A stretch of DNA of 64,000 nucleotides, from NCBI GenBank assembly GCA_022360015.1, contig JAKSDQ010000264.1, forward strand, positions 1-64,000, read 5' to 3'. The stretch comes from Cytophagales bacterium (GTDB lineage Bacteria; Bacteroidota; Bacteroidia; Cytophagales; Cyclobacteriaceae). Below, piece by piece: positions 39,401 through 48,392 of the stretch. The notes below the pieces were generated by a model that had not been told where the DNA came from, ran no database searches, and saw only the letters and a program-made list of their open reading frames with translations. Position numbers and translations under genes: made by a program. Each line of letters begins with the position of its first letter. Position 1 is the stretch's first letter.

Positions 39401-39667
39401 GTTGCCGATTGCTATTTCCTGCGAGATCAGACCGATAGATGAATAAACCAGTGTACCTCCTTCGTTAGGAACATTGATTTTGTAATTGCCATTAATGTCT
39501 GTCACGACTCCTACGGTAGTTCCTTTAAGCAGCACGTTAACACCAGGCAATCCCTCACCATCAGCGGCGGTGGTAACCTTACCCGATACAGTTCGTTCCT
39601 GTGCCCTTATTTGACTGAAGGGAATACTACATAAGAGCAAAATCAAAAACAGTAGATTTTTTTTCAT
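36413..39667 (-). CDS. SusC/RagA-family TonB-linked outer-membrane protein
   Basis: 1084-aa TonB-dependent receptor. In order: a signal peptide (cleaved after IRAQ), a carboxypeptidase-D-like regulatory domain (about 25-105, GKVTTAADGEGLPGVNVLLKG), a TonB-box region with LSEVVVTAVG, a plug domain (about 120-240; IRIRGNKSF..PLFVVDGVPID, LYGIRAANGAIIITTKKG), and a large beta-barrel ending in a C-terminal Phe. It imports a ligand captured by the SusD partner encoded next. The long upstream region suggests its own regulation, but no ECF sigma/anti-sigma pair adjoins it. Confidence 0.95.
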   Translation of the reverse strand: MKKNLLFLILLLCSIPFSQIRAQERTVSGKVTTAADGEGLPGVNVLLKGTTVGVVTDINGNYKINVPNEGGTLVYSSIGLISQEIAIGNRSVIDIVMVDDVRQLSEVVVTAVGLTANKRDLGYSIQEVKAEEITRSGETNLVAALAQKAAGVQVISSGGTAGAAAQIRIRGNKSFQGSNSPLFVVDGVPIDNSTFTTADSPEGAVSDLGSGGVNNSNRAIDINPDDIASLTVLKGPSATALYGIRAANGAIIITTKKGSDTAGKPKISFSTSFTADRVNRLPDLQKEFSQGRVNQGETFPTYRGPETGNSTSWGPSISDLRYSDIPSDFDRNGTIVLATDPSATDRRVNAYDNEGDFFETGTTFNNHLSVTGGGKNITYYVSAGRMDQTGIIPNTDFTRTSFKATIGANLTDRLKTSFSANYIKSGGKRSQNGSNTSGVMLGLLRTTPTFDNSNGVDPDKDPSAYEFEDGAPRSYRGLTSSRGARYDNPYWTVYKNFLTDDVNRLIGFAQFSYDVIPGFTVTLRQGIDTYSDFRKFRNDIGSATLAQGQVVNHSISSTDLNTDLLGTFSRDLGQNFSLNATAGWNYYKKEVDNRRDDGQGLASRGFFNMASAGAVSSVERPTERQLYGVYGDVKISYKDQLFLNLTARNDWSSTLTDDNNSFFYSAVAAGWAFTETLDIGGNVLPYGKIRASYGRVGNDAGFALTTTGFAQARVRDGWTGLNGVIFPALGTNSFIPDATLGNPDLKPEFTTTLEIGADLRFWQGRITADITYYNAKSEDMIILVDIPRPSGFLQRAINAGEIENEGVEIALNTTLIQNNRFSYDLGFNFNKYTTIVNELAPGLNAITIDPFGTQRIQEGEPYGIFFGTRFLRDDQGRMVIDPGTGMPLQDPVDGKVGDPTPDWTLGIRNTFSYKGLSLSFLLDIRQGGDVYNGTSGVLNNFGVGIETLDRNERVIFPGVLADEDGNPTNIINNIEVVKGGTDGSTNFYQNYGFVNLDELTVQDASWVRLRDISLSYTLPTALIEKLPFEGASIGFSVRNAFLITDYTGIDPETNLTSDASNVFGYDYFNNPNTRSFGANLNLKF

Positions 39668-40144
39668 AGGTTAAAATTTATCTGGTTAATAAAAAGACTA
39701 AAAGAAACAAAAGTGGTTTTCAGCCGATTTTTGAAGAATAGCGCTGATTTACTAGTAGGAATGCTTTTGTTACCTGCACCAAATGTATGGATATCAATGC
39801 CGCAGATAAATCACCAGATCTGTAGTATTTTGGCAGTTTAAAAATTTGAAGCCATATCGATTTTTTCGATATACGGTTTAAAAGAGGGTAATAGTAGTTA
39901 GAATTATTTTAATAAAAATTTAAACTAAACATAGATAAATGGGGATGTAGAGAAAAAATGAATTTTTATTATCCCCCATATTATGGTAACGTATTTTTAG
40001 TTATATATAAATAGAAATTAGTACCTAAAATTGAGGTATTAATCCAATATTATTGGCCATTTTTGGCTTTATTACATTTTTACAGGGTTATTTTTTGGGG
40101 TATAAATCAGACTATCCGGGGATTACCGGCACGGACAGAGATGG
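39668..40144. other. Intergenic region upstream of susC
   Basis: AT-rich 477-base gap with no supported gene. It holds an inverted repeat, ATATCGA (39854-39860) and TCGATAT (39866-39872), about 185 bases before the susC start, which could be an operator or a hairpin. Nothing else was recognised. Confidence 0.5.
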
Positions 40145-42052
40145 TCATAGGTTTCGGGGTTTTTTATTCCGTTTTTCAAATCCGGGATTATGGCTAATGT
40201 ATTCCGGCACAATCTCCTTCATCAAATCCACCAGTTCATATTCCAATCCCCTTTGCGCCAAATCAATGAGCTTGTTGATTTTCTTACTCACTTGCTTATG
40301 CGCTTCAGGCCTCACACTGGCAATTAATATCTTGGAGTGATGTGTTGGAAGTGTATTTTCTTTATTGCTAAGCAACTCTTCGTAGAGTTTTTCCCCATCC
40401 CGGATCCCTGTGAATACAATTTCGATATCCTTTCCAAGCTTTTTACCGGATAACCGGATCATTTTTCGGGCCAGGTCCACAATTTTTACTGATTCACCCA
40501 TATCAATAATGAAAATTTCGCTTCCCTGCCCCATAATGCCGGCCTCGAGCGAAAGTTGACAGGCTTCCGGGATTGTCATAAAAAACCGCGTCATTTCCGG
40601 GTGTGTTACTGTTACAGGCCCTCCACTTTCGATTTGTTTCTTAAATAAAGGTATCACCGAACCGTTAGAACCTAAAACATTACCAAATCTCGTAGTCACA
40701 AAGGCCGTACAATCAGGCTGGGTTTTACTTAAAAAAACGTTCAGTGACTGTACATATATTTCTGCAATTCTCTTGGTAGCTCCCATTACATTGGTAGGAT
40801 TTACGGCCTTGTCGGTAGAAATCATCACAAATTTTCTGACCTTGTATTTGACTGCGAGATCAGCCAGGGTTTGGGTTCCCAAAACATTACACAAAACAGC
40901 CTCTGAGGGATTTTTTTCCATCATAGGCACGTGTTTGTAGGCAGCGGCATGGAAGACAAGCCCGGGCTGAAAAGTGGCAAATACCTTTTCCATTCTACAG
41001 ATATCCGAAACGTCCGCAATAACCGGGATCACCTTTACATGTCCTGAAAAATCTTTTATCTCCCTGTTAATTTCATACAGCGGGGTTTCACCCTGATCCA
41101 GCAAAATCAGCGTATCGGGAAGAAATCCGGCCACCTGCCTGACCATTTCGCTCCCTATCGAACCACCCGCCCCGGTTATCAACACGGTCTTACCTCTTAG
41201 CTGTTCCCTTACCTCCCGGTTATCCAGTTTAACCGATTCCCGCCCCAGCAAATCTTCAATCTTAATCTCACGGATTTGATTAAGATCCAACTCTCCTTTT
41301 ACCCACTGATCGGTTTTAGGAATTATCCGGACCTTTACGCCATACGTCAGGCAAAGATCCACAATTTGATTTTTACGTTCCAGCGGCAAGTCACGGATGG
41401 TGATGATCAACTCCTTCACCTCATACTTTTCAATCAGATAAGGCAGTTCAGTAGTGGCTTTATACACCCTGGCTCCATTGATAACATTCCCGATTTTACG
41501 GGGATCATCATCGAGAAATGCCACCACTTTCAGGTTGGATTTTTGATCATGATTGATCACCTGTTTAGTAATAATTCCAAATTCCCCGGCACCAAAAATA
41601 GCCGCATTGGAAAAATGTTTAATGGCATTGGTGAAGTAGTTAAAAACATATTTTACCGTGAGACGGTAAGAAAACAGAAAAATAATCGAATTGAAATAAC
41701 TAATAATAATCACCGACCTCGGCATGAGGCTGACACCCAAATTGAGTGATATTAAATTGACTATCAATACAAACAACGTGGCCATCGTACACATGTATAC
41801 AATGCGCAATCCATCCTGCAAAGTGGTAAAACGAATAATGCCTGCATAACTCTGTGAGATCAGAATAGCGATAAAGGAAGATGCCAGGTACAAAAGGCAG
41901 CCTACTTCAAAATCATTATTCAGAATGTCCCGAATCACAAAATTGAACCGCAAGGCATAAGCCAGCATCACAGCGCCAAAAATGATCATTAAATCAATCA
42001 ACATGATAATCCAGCGCGGAAGAATTTTTAAGCTTTTAAAAAACCGCTTCAT
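40145..42052 (-). CDS. Membrane-bound nucleoside-diphosphate-sugar 4,6-dehydratase (WbpM/CapD/PglF-like)
   Basis: 635-aa polysaccharide-biosynthesis enzyme. Four membrane helices occupy about residues 13-135. A CoA-binding-like Rossmann domain (about 140-260; IFGAGEFG) follows, and then the catalytic SDR domain with the NAD motif TGAGGSIGSEM near 295 and ISTDKAVNPTNVMGATKR, the form seen in WbpM and PglF. Such enzymes turn UDP-GlcNAc-type sugars into 4-keto-6-deoxy sugars for capsule, O-antigen or glycan synthesis. No sugar cluster adjoins it; the substrate is inferred only by family. It is a stand-alone gene. Confidence 0.9.
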   Translation of the reverse strand: MKRFFKSLKILPRWIIMLIDLMIIFGAVMLAYALRFNFVIRDILNNDFEVGCLLYLASSFIAILISQSYAGIIRFTTLQDGLRIVYMCTMATLFVLIVNLISLNLGVSLMPRSVIIISYFNSIIFLFSYRLTVKYVFNYFTNAIKHFSNAAIFGAGEFGIITKQVINHDQKSNLKVVAFLDDDPRKIGNVINGARVYKATTELPYLIEKYEVKELIITIRDLPLERKNQIVDLCLTYGVKVRIIPKTDQWVKGELDLNQIREIKIEDLLGRESVKLDNREVREQLRGKTVLITGAGGSIGSEMVRQVAGFLPDTLILLDQGETPLYEINREIKDFSGHVKVIPVIADVSDICRMEKVFATFQPGLVFHAAAYKHVPMMEKNPSEAVLCNVLGTQTLADLAVKYKVRKFVMISTDKAVNPTNVMGATKRIAEIYVQSLNVFLSKTQPDCTAFVTTRFGNVLGSNGSVIPLFKKQIESGGPVTVTHPEMTRFFMTIPEACQLSLEAGIMGQGSEIFIIDMGESVKIVDLARKMIRLSGKKLGKDIEIVFTGIRDGEKLYEELLSNKENTLPTHHSKILIASVRPEAHKQVSKKINKLIDLAQRGLEYELVDLMKEIVPEYISHNPGFEKRNKKPRNL

Positions 42053-42406
42053 GACCTTATCATTATATCTTCCTGATTAAAGATATGTAACCCTTAAAAT
42101 ACTCTGCTAATAAGATAATATAGAAGTAGTCGATACAATACGCTTCGAATCTTTCCTTTAATTGGTAAATGTTTAAAAAGTAGGGACGTTGTGAATATAA
42201 TTCAATTTAACGGGATTTGAAATAATTACTTTGGAGAATTTATAGTGTTGAAAAGGAAAATCCGGTTAGGTTAAGCTAATCATAATGCCATGAGATGGTC
42301 ATGGGCTGAAATTTGATAAAACCCGTTGATGAAATTCAATCTGTCAGGTTTTATTGATATTTATTGCCTGTTCTTTTTCTTTCTGGCAGAGTTTCTTTCC
42401 TTTTTG
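42053..42406. other. Intergenic region between hemL and the dehydratase gene
   Basis: A 354-base gap with no supported gene. TAAAACC (about 42317) and GGTTTTA (about 42349) could pair, which would form a weak hairpin downstream of hemL. Nothing else was recognised. Confidence 0.35.
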
Positions 42407-43714
42407 TTATATCAATGACTTCAATGACGCATAATTAGCCCTGATGGTTTTTTCGATTTCCGCCTCACCAATCGCCGATGAAACAAACAAAGCCTCAAAC
42501 TGAGAAGGTGCCAGATAAATTCCCTGATCAAGCATAAGCTTGAAGTAAGCACCGAATTTTTCTGTATCACAGCGCTTTGCCAGGTTAAAATCGGTTATTT
42601 TTTCGGGTGAAAAAAACAAGCTGAACATTGATCCGACCTGGTTGATGGTATAATTCAGGTTCAGTTGTTTAAGGTTGCTGCTAATACCTCGCACGATTTT
42701 GTTGGTGGTATCTTCTATTTGATCATAAACCTCATTGTGGTCGTTCAGGTAAGATAATATCGCATAGCCTGCCGACATCGCCACCGGGTTTCCCGATAGG
42801 GTACCCGCCTGATATACCGGCCCTTCCGGAGACACGTAATCCATAATTTCCTTTTTGCCTCCATAGGCACCCACGGGCATTCCTCCCCCGATAATCTTGC
42901 CCAAAGTTGTCAGATCGGGCACTACGCCATACCGTTCCTGTGCCCCTCCCCTGGCCAGTCGAAATCCGGTCATCACCTCATCAAAAATCAGAATTATACC
43001 GTGTTTATCACACATTTCCCTTAATCCTTCCAAAAATCCCGGCTCCGGAGGAACACAACCCATATTTCCGGCGACAGGTTCAAGAATTATACAGGCGATC
43101 TGCCCCTCATTGGCCGCTACCAGATCTTTAACCGTATCCGGATCATTAAAGGGCGCCAGCAAGGTGTCCCCTGCGGTTCCTTGGGTAACACCCGGACTGT
43201 CAGGCGTCCCCATAGTAACAGCACCACTACCGGCGGCTATCAGAAAAGAATCCCCATGGCCATGATAGCAACCTTCAAATTTAATGATTTTATCTTTGCC
43301 TGTCACGCCCCTGGCTACTCTGATGGCCGACATGGTGGCCTCGGTACCTGAGTTAACCATCCTGATTTTATCCACCGAGGGTACCATTTCGGTAATCAAT
43401 TCTGCGATCTCTACCTCCTTTTTGGTGGGTGCGCCGAATGACAACGAGTTTTTAATCGCCGCAGATACCGCTTCCTCTATCAGCCCATTACCATGCCCCA
43501 GGATCATCGGCCCCCAGGAATTTATATAATCAATAAATCGATTACCATCTTCGTCGTAAAGATAGGCACCCGATGCTTTTTGTATGAATAACGGATCACC
43601 TCCCACGGCCTTAAAAGCGCGCACCGGAGAATTAACCCCCCCGGGAATATATTCCTTTGCCCTTTTAAATAACGCCCGGCTGATCCTGTTTTCTAACATG
43701 AATGATGTTGCCAT
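42407..43714 (-). CDS. hemL: Glutamate-1-semialdehyde 2,1-aminomutase
   Basis: PLP enzyme forming 5-aminolevulinate for heme and B12 synthesis by the C5 pathway, 435 aa. PLP-binding Lys273 in [17 protein letters not shown], the cofactor motif [10 protein letters not shown] and DEVMTGFR are all present. It begins within the TAATG overlap with the preceding gene, so translation is probably coupled. It is the third gene of the guaA operon. Confidence 0.96.
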   Translation of the reverse strand: MATSFMLENRISRALFKRAKEYIPGGVNSPVRAFKAVGGDPLFIQKASGAYLYDEDGNRFIDYINSWGPMILGHGNGLIEEAVSAAIKNSLSFGAPTKKEVEIAELITEMVPSVDKIRMVNSGTEATMSAIRVARGVTGKDKIIKFEGCYHGHGDSFLIAAGSGAVTMGTPDSPGVTQGTAGDTLLAPFNDPDTVKDLVAANEGQIACIILEPVAGNMGCVPPEPGFLEGLREMCDKHGIILIFDEVMTGFRLARGGAQERYGVVPDLTTLGKIIGGGMPVGAYGGKKEIMDYVSPEGPVYQAGTLSGNPVAMSAGYAILSYLNDHNEVYDQIEDTTNKIVRGISSNLKQLNLNYTINQVGSMFSLFFSPEKITDFNLAKRCDTEKFGAYFKLMLDQGIYLAPSQFEALFVSSAIGEAEIEKTIRANYASLKSLI

Positions 43715-45423
43715 TATTTGTTTATCACCTTTAGTTCCGATTCCACAAATTTAACCAATGGAGTATGTTGATTGTCATTACCGGTGGCATAGTTGAAACC
43801 TTCATAAATTTCACCTCCTACAAAGCCCATGTCCCTGAATGCAATCTGAAAATACACCCCATTTTCATATAACATCTTTCCAAAAAAAGAAATCAATGCA
43901 TATCCGTTGTAAGCATGTTTGGAGGGGAACACGTTTGTCCTGTAATGATAAAACTCCCTGAAACTATCCACACTTTCTTTACTGAAATCAATATAGTTAG
44001 GAGATATAATGCTTACCCCCAATCTGTCGATCTGATCATATTCAATAGCCCTGGCGTTGAGCCACGATTCAGTGCCTATCAGCGGCAGATTATCACCCCT
44101 TGCTTCGAGGGCCGTGATGAGATTTGCCATGAGCAGCCTGTCATCCGAGGCCAGGAATACATGTCCCAGACTGTCTAAATCCTGATTTTCTTCATCAGCT
44201 ACAACATGAGCATTCAGCAACCGCAGTACATCCTTGGCATTGGCGCTCGATACTTTATGAATACCGGCTATTTCAAACGAATCTGCCTGAATTCGTGCCT
44301 TGTAGCTATGCGCCAATATCGAATCTTTCACGGCATCTCCGTAAATAATTTTCAGCCTGGGATTTTCAAAATTGTTAACCGCAAATTCAGCAGCTTTGAT
44401 CGCCTGGGTCTCCAGGCTTGGCTTGAATAAAAACGAAAAAGGATTGTTACCTATCACTTTTGAATTATACGAAAGCGGATTTACCATATTAATGCGCTGT
44501 TCAAAGCAGTAGTTTGAAAGCATATTGCTGGTGACCTCTGACAACGGGCCAATGATCAAATCCATGCTGCTTAGCTCTCCATTATCTATTAATTGCCGGG
44601 TGGTTAAACTGTCTCTTTTGGTATCAAAAGCAAACAGGTTTATTTTTATACCGGATTTCTCCAGTTTTTCAACACCGATTTTTATCCCCTCATACAAGTC
44701 AATTACGAGGTTTCTACCTAAAGCTAAAGACTCAGATTGCAGCTTATCAGTCATAAAAGGCAAAACCACCGCAACATTATAACTATCTTTTTTGTTGGAG
44801 GCCATAATTCTACCCTTGTCATACCTGACTGGATTAAGCTCAAATTCATTCACCAAAAATTCAAGTAAGCTACGGTCCTGATCCATAATGGGCTGATTGA
44901 TAATAAAAGTGGCCAGGGCTTCGGCAATATCTTTATCATAAGGGTTTTTGGACAGTAACAGGTTCAGTGCTTCGGCATCATTCAATTGAGCGAGAAAATA
45001 GTTTTTCATTTCCCTGGCCTGTTCAGCGACAGTGCGGCTTTTTATTCTGTTCACATTAACCAGTGCACTCAAATAATCATCTCCTTCAAAGTCTATCTTA
45101 GCCAGCCAAAAAAACACCTCGTCAATTTTATCCCATTGCGTATGTTTTCGCTCAATCTGGTGAAACATGCTATTGGCAACCGAAACCTGACCGGATCGGT
45201 AAGCTGCCACCGCAAAGTAATAGGAAGCATATTCAAGATAAGGGTTATTGTCTGTTCTGGTAATGATCTGCCTAAATTCCTCCATGGCCAATTTGTACTT
45301 GCCGAGCGCAAACAGATCCTTACCATTTTTGTACTTGTTGATAAGGTTGGTATTAGTCTGTCCTAAAACCGGCAAGGTTGCCAGGAAAAGAATTAAGAGA
45401 AAAAGATTAAGAATTGGTCTCAT
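43714..45423 (-). CDS. Exported TPR plus periplasmic-binding-fold protein
   Basis: 569-aa protein with a cleavable signal ([10 protein letters not shown]). Residues about 25-200 are tetratricopeptide-like helices ([30 protein letters not shown]). Residues about 215-565 are a type I periplasmic binding protein fold ([26 protein letters not shown]). It is often annotated as an ABC transporter substrate-binding protein, but there are no permease or ATPase genes here. The TPR-plus-binding-fold order resembles LpoA, the outer-membrane activator of penicillin-binding protein 1A in enterobacteria; this is an inference. It lies 11 bases after guaA and overlaps hemL by one base. Confidence 0.82.
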   Translation of the reverse strand: MRPILNLFLLILFLATLPVLGQTNTNLINKYKNGKDLFALGKYKLAMEEFRQIITRTDNNPYLEYASYYFAVAAYRSGQVSVANSMFHQIERKHTQWDKIDEVFFWLAKIDFEGDDYLSALVNVNRIKSRTVAEQAREMKNYFLAQLNDAEALNLLLSKNPYDKDIAEALATFIINQPIMDQDRSLLEFLVNEFELNPVRYDKGRIMASNKKDSYNVAVVLPFMTDKLQSESLALGRNLVIDLYEGIKIGVEKLEKSGIKINLFAFDTKRDSLTTRQLIDNGELSSMDLIIGPLSEVTSNMLSNYCFEQRINMVNPLSYNSKVIGNNPFSFLFKPSLETQAIKAAEFAVNNFENPRLKIIYGDAVKDSILAHSYKARIQADSFEIAGIHKVSSANAKDVLRLLNAHVVADEENQDLDSLGHVFLASDDRLLMANLITALEARGDNLPLIGTESWLNARAIEYDQIDRLGVSIISPNYIDFSKESVDSFREFYHYRTNVFPSKHAYNGYALISFFGKMLYENGVYFQIAFRDMGFVGGEIYEGFNYATGNDNQHTPLVKFVESELKVINK

Positions 45424-45434
45424 TATTTAACTGA

Positions 45435-46964
45435 TTATTCCCATTCGATAGTTGCCGGTGGCTTGGTACTGATGTCGTACACCACCCTGTTCACCCCTTT
45501 TACCTTGTTGATGATTTCGTTCGAAATTTCGCCAAGAAGGTCATATGGCAAATGGCTCCAGTCTGCTGTCATGCCATCTACGCTACTTACCGCACGTAAA
45601 CTTACGACCCCTTCATAAGTTCTTTCATCACCCATGACACCCACTGATTGTATGGGCAATAAAATCGCGCCAGCCTGCCAGACCTTATCATACCAGCCGG
45701 AGGCCTTTAAACTTTGAATAAAGATATGATCGACCTCTTGCAGTATTCTTACCCGGTCTTCACTGATCTCTCCTAGAATACGAATGGCGAGACCAGGGCC
45801 GGGAAACGGGTGGCGCCCGAGAATAGTGTCATCGATCCCTAACGTTTTACCGACAAGCCTCACTTCGTCTTTAAACAAGGTATTCAGGGGTTCTACTACC
45901 TTTAACTTCATAAAATCAGGCAACCCGCCAACGTTGTGGTGGGATTTGATGGTGGCCGATGGCCCTTTTACAGACACCGACTCGATTACATCAGGGTAAA
46001 TAGTGCCCTGGGCCAGCCAGCTTACACCCTCAATTTTATGGGCCGCTGCATCAAATACATCAATAAATACTTTTCCAATGGCTTTTCTTTTCTTTTCAGG
46101 ATCAGTCTGGCCTTTTAATGCTTCATAAAACTGATGCCTGGCATCTACCCCCTTCACATTCAACCCCATGCCTTTGTAGGAGTTCAGCACATCCTCAAAC
46201 TCATTTTTTCGCAGCAGGCCATTATCGACAAAGATGCAATGCAAATTACTGCCGATAGCCTGGTGGATCAATGTTGCGGCAACGCTAGAGTCCACCCCGC
46301 CTGACAGTCCCAAAACAACTTTGTCATTTCCCAATTTTTCCTTTAATGCTTCAACGGTGGTTTCCACAAAAATATCCGGTGTCCAATCCTGGCTGCAGCC
46401 ACATATATGAACGACAAAATTTCTTAAAACAGTTTTTCCTTCAATAGAATGTGTCACCTCCGGATGAAATTGGATCCCGTACGTATCCTTTTCCTTTAGT
46501 TTAAATGCAACAATATCCACGGTAGGGGTACTGGCAATTACCTCAAAAGCCTCGGGCAAGTCGGCAATGGTATCCGCATGTGACATCCAGACCTGCGAGT
46601 TGAGTGACATCTCCTTCATCAATTCATTATGGGTATCTACCTTATTTAATTTTGCCCTGCCGTATTCCCGGATTTCAGAAGGCAAAACATGGCCCCCGTT
46701 TGCATGAGCGATTAACTGTGCACCGTAACAAACACCCAAAACCGGAAGCTGGCCGGTAAGCTTATTAAGATCAACCGCCGGGGCGTTGTCATCTCTCACA
46801 GAACAAGGACTTCCGGAGAGAATCACACCTTTCACATGATCAGAGTGCTGGGGGATACGGTTGTAAGGATGAATTTCACAGTAGACATTTAGCTCCCTGA
46901 CGCGTCTGGCAATTAATTGAGTATATTGGGAGCCAAAATCCAAAATCAATATCATTTCACTCAT
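45435..46964 (-). CDS. guaA: GMP synthase (glutamine-hydrolysing)
   Basis: Converts XMP to GMP using glutamine and ATP, 509 aa. The N-terminal class I glutaminase has Cys79 in GVCYGAQ and the histidine/glutamate pair in FHPEVTHS. The ATP pyrophosphatase domain has the P-loop [11 protein letters not shown]. The C-terminal dimerisation domain ends with KPPATIEWE, the highly conserved GuaA tail. It is the first gene of an operon with the TPR/binding-protein gene and hemL, and diverges from an alpha/beta-hydrolase gene. Confidence 0.97.
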   Translation of the reverse strand: MSEMILILDFGSQYTQLIARRVRELNVYCEIHPYNRIPQHSDHVKGVILSGSPCSVRDDNAPAVDLNKLTGQLPVLGVCYGAQLIAHANGGHVLPSEIREYGRAKLNKVDTHNELMKEMSLNSQVWMSHADTIADLPEAFEVIASTPTVDIVAFKLKEKDTYGIQFHPEVTHSIEGKTVLRNFVVHICGCSQDWTPDIFVETTVEALKEKLGNDKVVLGLSGGVDSSVAATLIHQAIGSNLHCIFVDNGLLRKNEFEDVLNSYKGMGLNVKGVDARHQFYEALKGQTDPEKKRKAIGKVFIDVFDAAAHKIEGVSWLAQGTIYPDVIESVSVKGPSATIKSHHNVGGLPDFMKLKVVEPLNTLFKDEVRLVGKTLGIDDTILGRHPFPGPGLAIRILGEISEDRVRILQEVDHIFIQSLKASGWYDKVWQAGAILLPIQSVGVMGDERTYEGVVSLRAVSSVDGMTADWSHLPYDLLGEISNEIINKVKGVNRVVYDISTKPPATIEWE

Positions 46965-47068
46965 GGCACAAAAATAACAGGAGATTCGAGTTTATGCTAA
47001 TCTTGAGAAAATTATTTCATACTACTAAAACTGTGTTGTTTTCAACGCTATATTTGGCAAAAAAATTT

Positions 47069-47076
47069 TACTTTTG
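47069..47076 (+). promoter_or_regulatory. Candidate -7 box (TACTTTTG) for the 47.1 kb hydrolase gene
   Basis: Exact TAnnTTTG match 23 bases before the ATG, identical to the box at tRNA-Gln. It lies in the region shared with the divergent guaA operon. Confidence 0.45.
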
Positions 47077-47099
47077 ACCACCTGGTAATAAATAAAACG

Positions 47100-48113
47100 A
47101 TGATAAAAACTTTAAAATGGCTGGCTGTACCGGTTGTACTGTTTCTCATTTACATGGCAGGGCCGAAGCCTTCCGAACCTGTATTAAATGGTAGCTTACC
47201 CAGTGTAAGCAGCAATCTCCTCGAACTTGAAAATACAATAAATAACAGAGAAGCCAGGGTGGAGGGCATGAAAGAAGACAATCAGGCCAGAATAATCTGG
47301 TATGATAGCGCTGCAAGGAAAAAAACCCCCTACAGTATTGTCTATTTGCATGGATTCAGCGCCAGTCAGGGAGAAGGGATCCCGGTTCACCGCAATCTGG
47401 CCAAAAAATTTGGTTGCAACCTGTATTTATCCAGGCTGGTGGAGCATGGGGTTAAAGGGGACAGTATTTTTAAGAAATTAACCCCCGAGGCACTCCTTTC
47501 ATCGGCCAAAGAGGCAGTGGCCATTGGTCAACAAATTGGGGATAGCGTAATTATCGCTGGAACTTCCACGGGAGGAGCGCTCGGCATTTACATAACCGCT
47601 GAAAATCCTGCCATCAAAGCACTTGTTTGTTATTCACCGATCATTGACTTTTATGATCAGAATACTTTTATCATCAACAAACCCTGGGGAAGGAATATCA
47701 TGAAAATGATTATAGGCTCAGAGTTTATGGTATATGATGAGCCTGCCGAGATAAAAAAATACTGGGCCACAACCTATATGATTGACGGTGTGATCGCCCT
47801 GAAATCGTTGGTCAGTGAAACCATGGTAGAGGAGACTTTCAGAAAAATCACTTGCCCGTTTTTTCTCGGGTATTATTATAAAAACGACTCTTTGCAGGAT
47901 AACACAGTATCAGTTCCTGCCATGCTTGAAATGTTCGATCAGCTTGGCACCCCTGAAAAGAACAAGGTGCGCATCCCGTTTCCGGAATCCGGGGATCATG
48001 TCATCGCTTCTTATCTTACCTCCAAAGACTACCAGGGCGTAGAAGACGAAACCATAAAATTTTTGGAAAACGTAGTAGGTTTGGCTCCGGCATCACCAAA
48101 TATTCAGCATTGA
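47100..48113 (+). CDS. Membrane-anchored alpha/beta hydrolase
   Basis: 337-aa protein with an N-terminal hydrophobic anchor or signal (residues about 6-20) and an alpha/beta-hydrolase domain. The oxyanion motif is YLHGFSASQGEG and the nucleophile elbow AGTSTGG has Ser156. The probable catalytic histidine is in GDHVIAS near residue 300. It probably acts on the periplasmic face of the membrane on an ester or lipid substrate, which cannot be told from sequence. It is transcribed away from guaA. Confidence 0.8.
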   Translation: MIKTLKWLAVPVVLFLIYMAGPKPSEPVLNGSLPSVSSNLLELENTINNREARVEGMKEDNQARIIWYDSAARKKTPYSIVYLHGFSASQGEGIPVHRNLAKKFGCNLYLSRLVEHGVKGDSIFKKLTPEALLSSAKEAVAIGQQIGDSVIIAGTSTGGALGIYITAENPAIKALVCYSPIIDFYDQNTFIINKPWGRNIMKMIIGSEFMVYDEPAEIKKYWATTYMIDGVIALKSLVSETMVEETFRKITCPFFLGYYYKNDSLQDNTVSVPAMLEMFDQLGTPEKNKVRIPFPESGDHVIASYLTSKDYQGVEDETIKFLENVVGLAPASPNIQH

Positions 48114-48120
48114 AATCAGT

Positions 48121-48357
48121 TTAAAACACATTAGTGGATGGCTCGGCAATTACTCCGATTATTTCTTTATCGCCGTTTTTGTATGCCCGAACGATATGAC
48201 TTCTTTCTTTACAGGTGATATACAGATTTTTCGATTTGGCGAGACGGATAGCCTTTCCGGTTGCCTGGGAGGCTATTTTTTGTAAAGTAGTGAGGTGTTT
48301 ACGGGTTTACGCTATGTATGATAAATAGGCCGTTCTTTTTTTTCTTTCGTTGCTCAT
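48121..48357 (-). pseudogene. Small protein gene broken by one in-frame TAA
   Basis: On the minus strand an ATG (48355-48357) opens a frame of 79 codons ending in TAA at 48121-48123. After MSNERKKRTAYLSYIA there is a single in-frame TAA (48307-48309). The same frame then continues for 61 protein-like residues (LQKIASQATGKAIRLAKSKN, RAYKNGDKEIIGVIAEPS). Amphipathic helix and strand patterns suggest a once-functional soluble protein of about 78 aa. No family is recognised. It is either a recent nonsense mutation or a gene whose true start lies after the stop. Confidence 0.5.
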
Positions 48358-48392
48358 TGTACAAATATAGATAAAGCATACTGTTATGGAGG

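Noticed and set aside
40053-40340. Plus-strand frame at the 3' end of the sugar dehydratase gene
   Set aside because: Most of it is antisense to the dehydratase coding sequence and it resembles no known protein.
46969-46976. TATTTTTG (minus strand) close to the guaA start
   Set aside because: It matches the -7 pattern, but transcription would begin at about the start codon and there is no -33 element.
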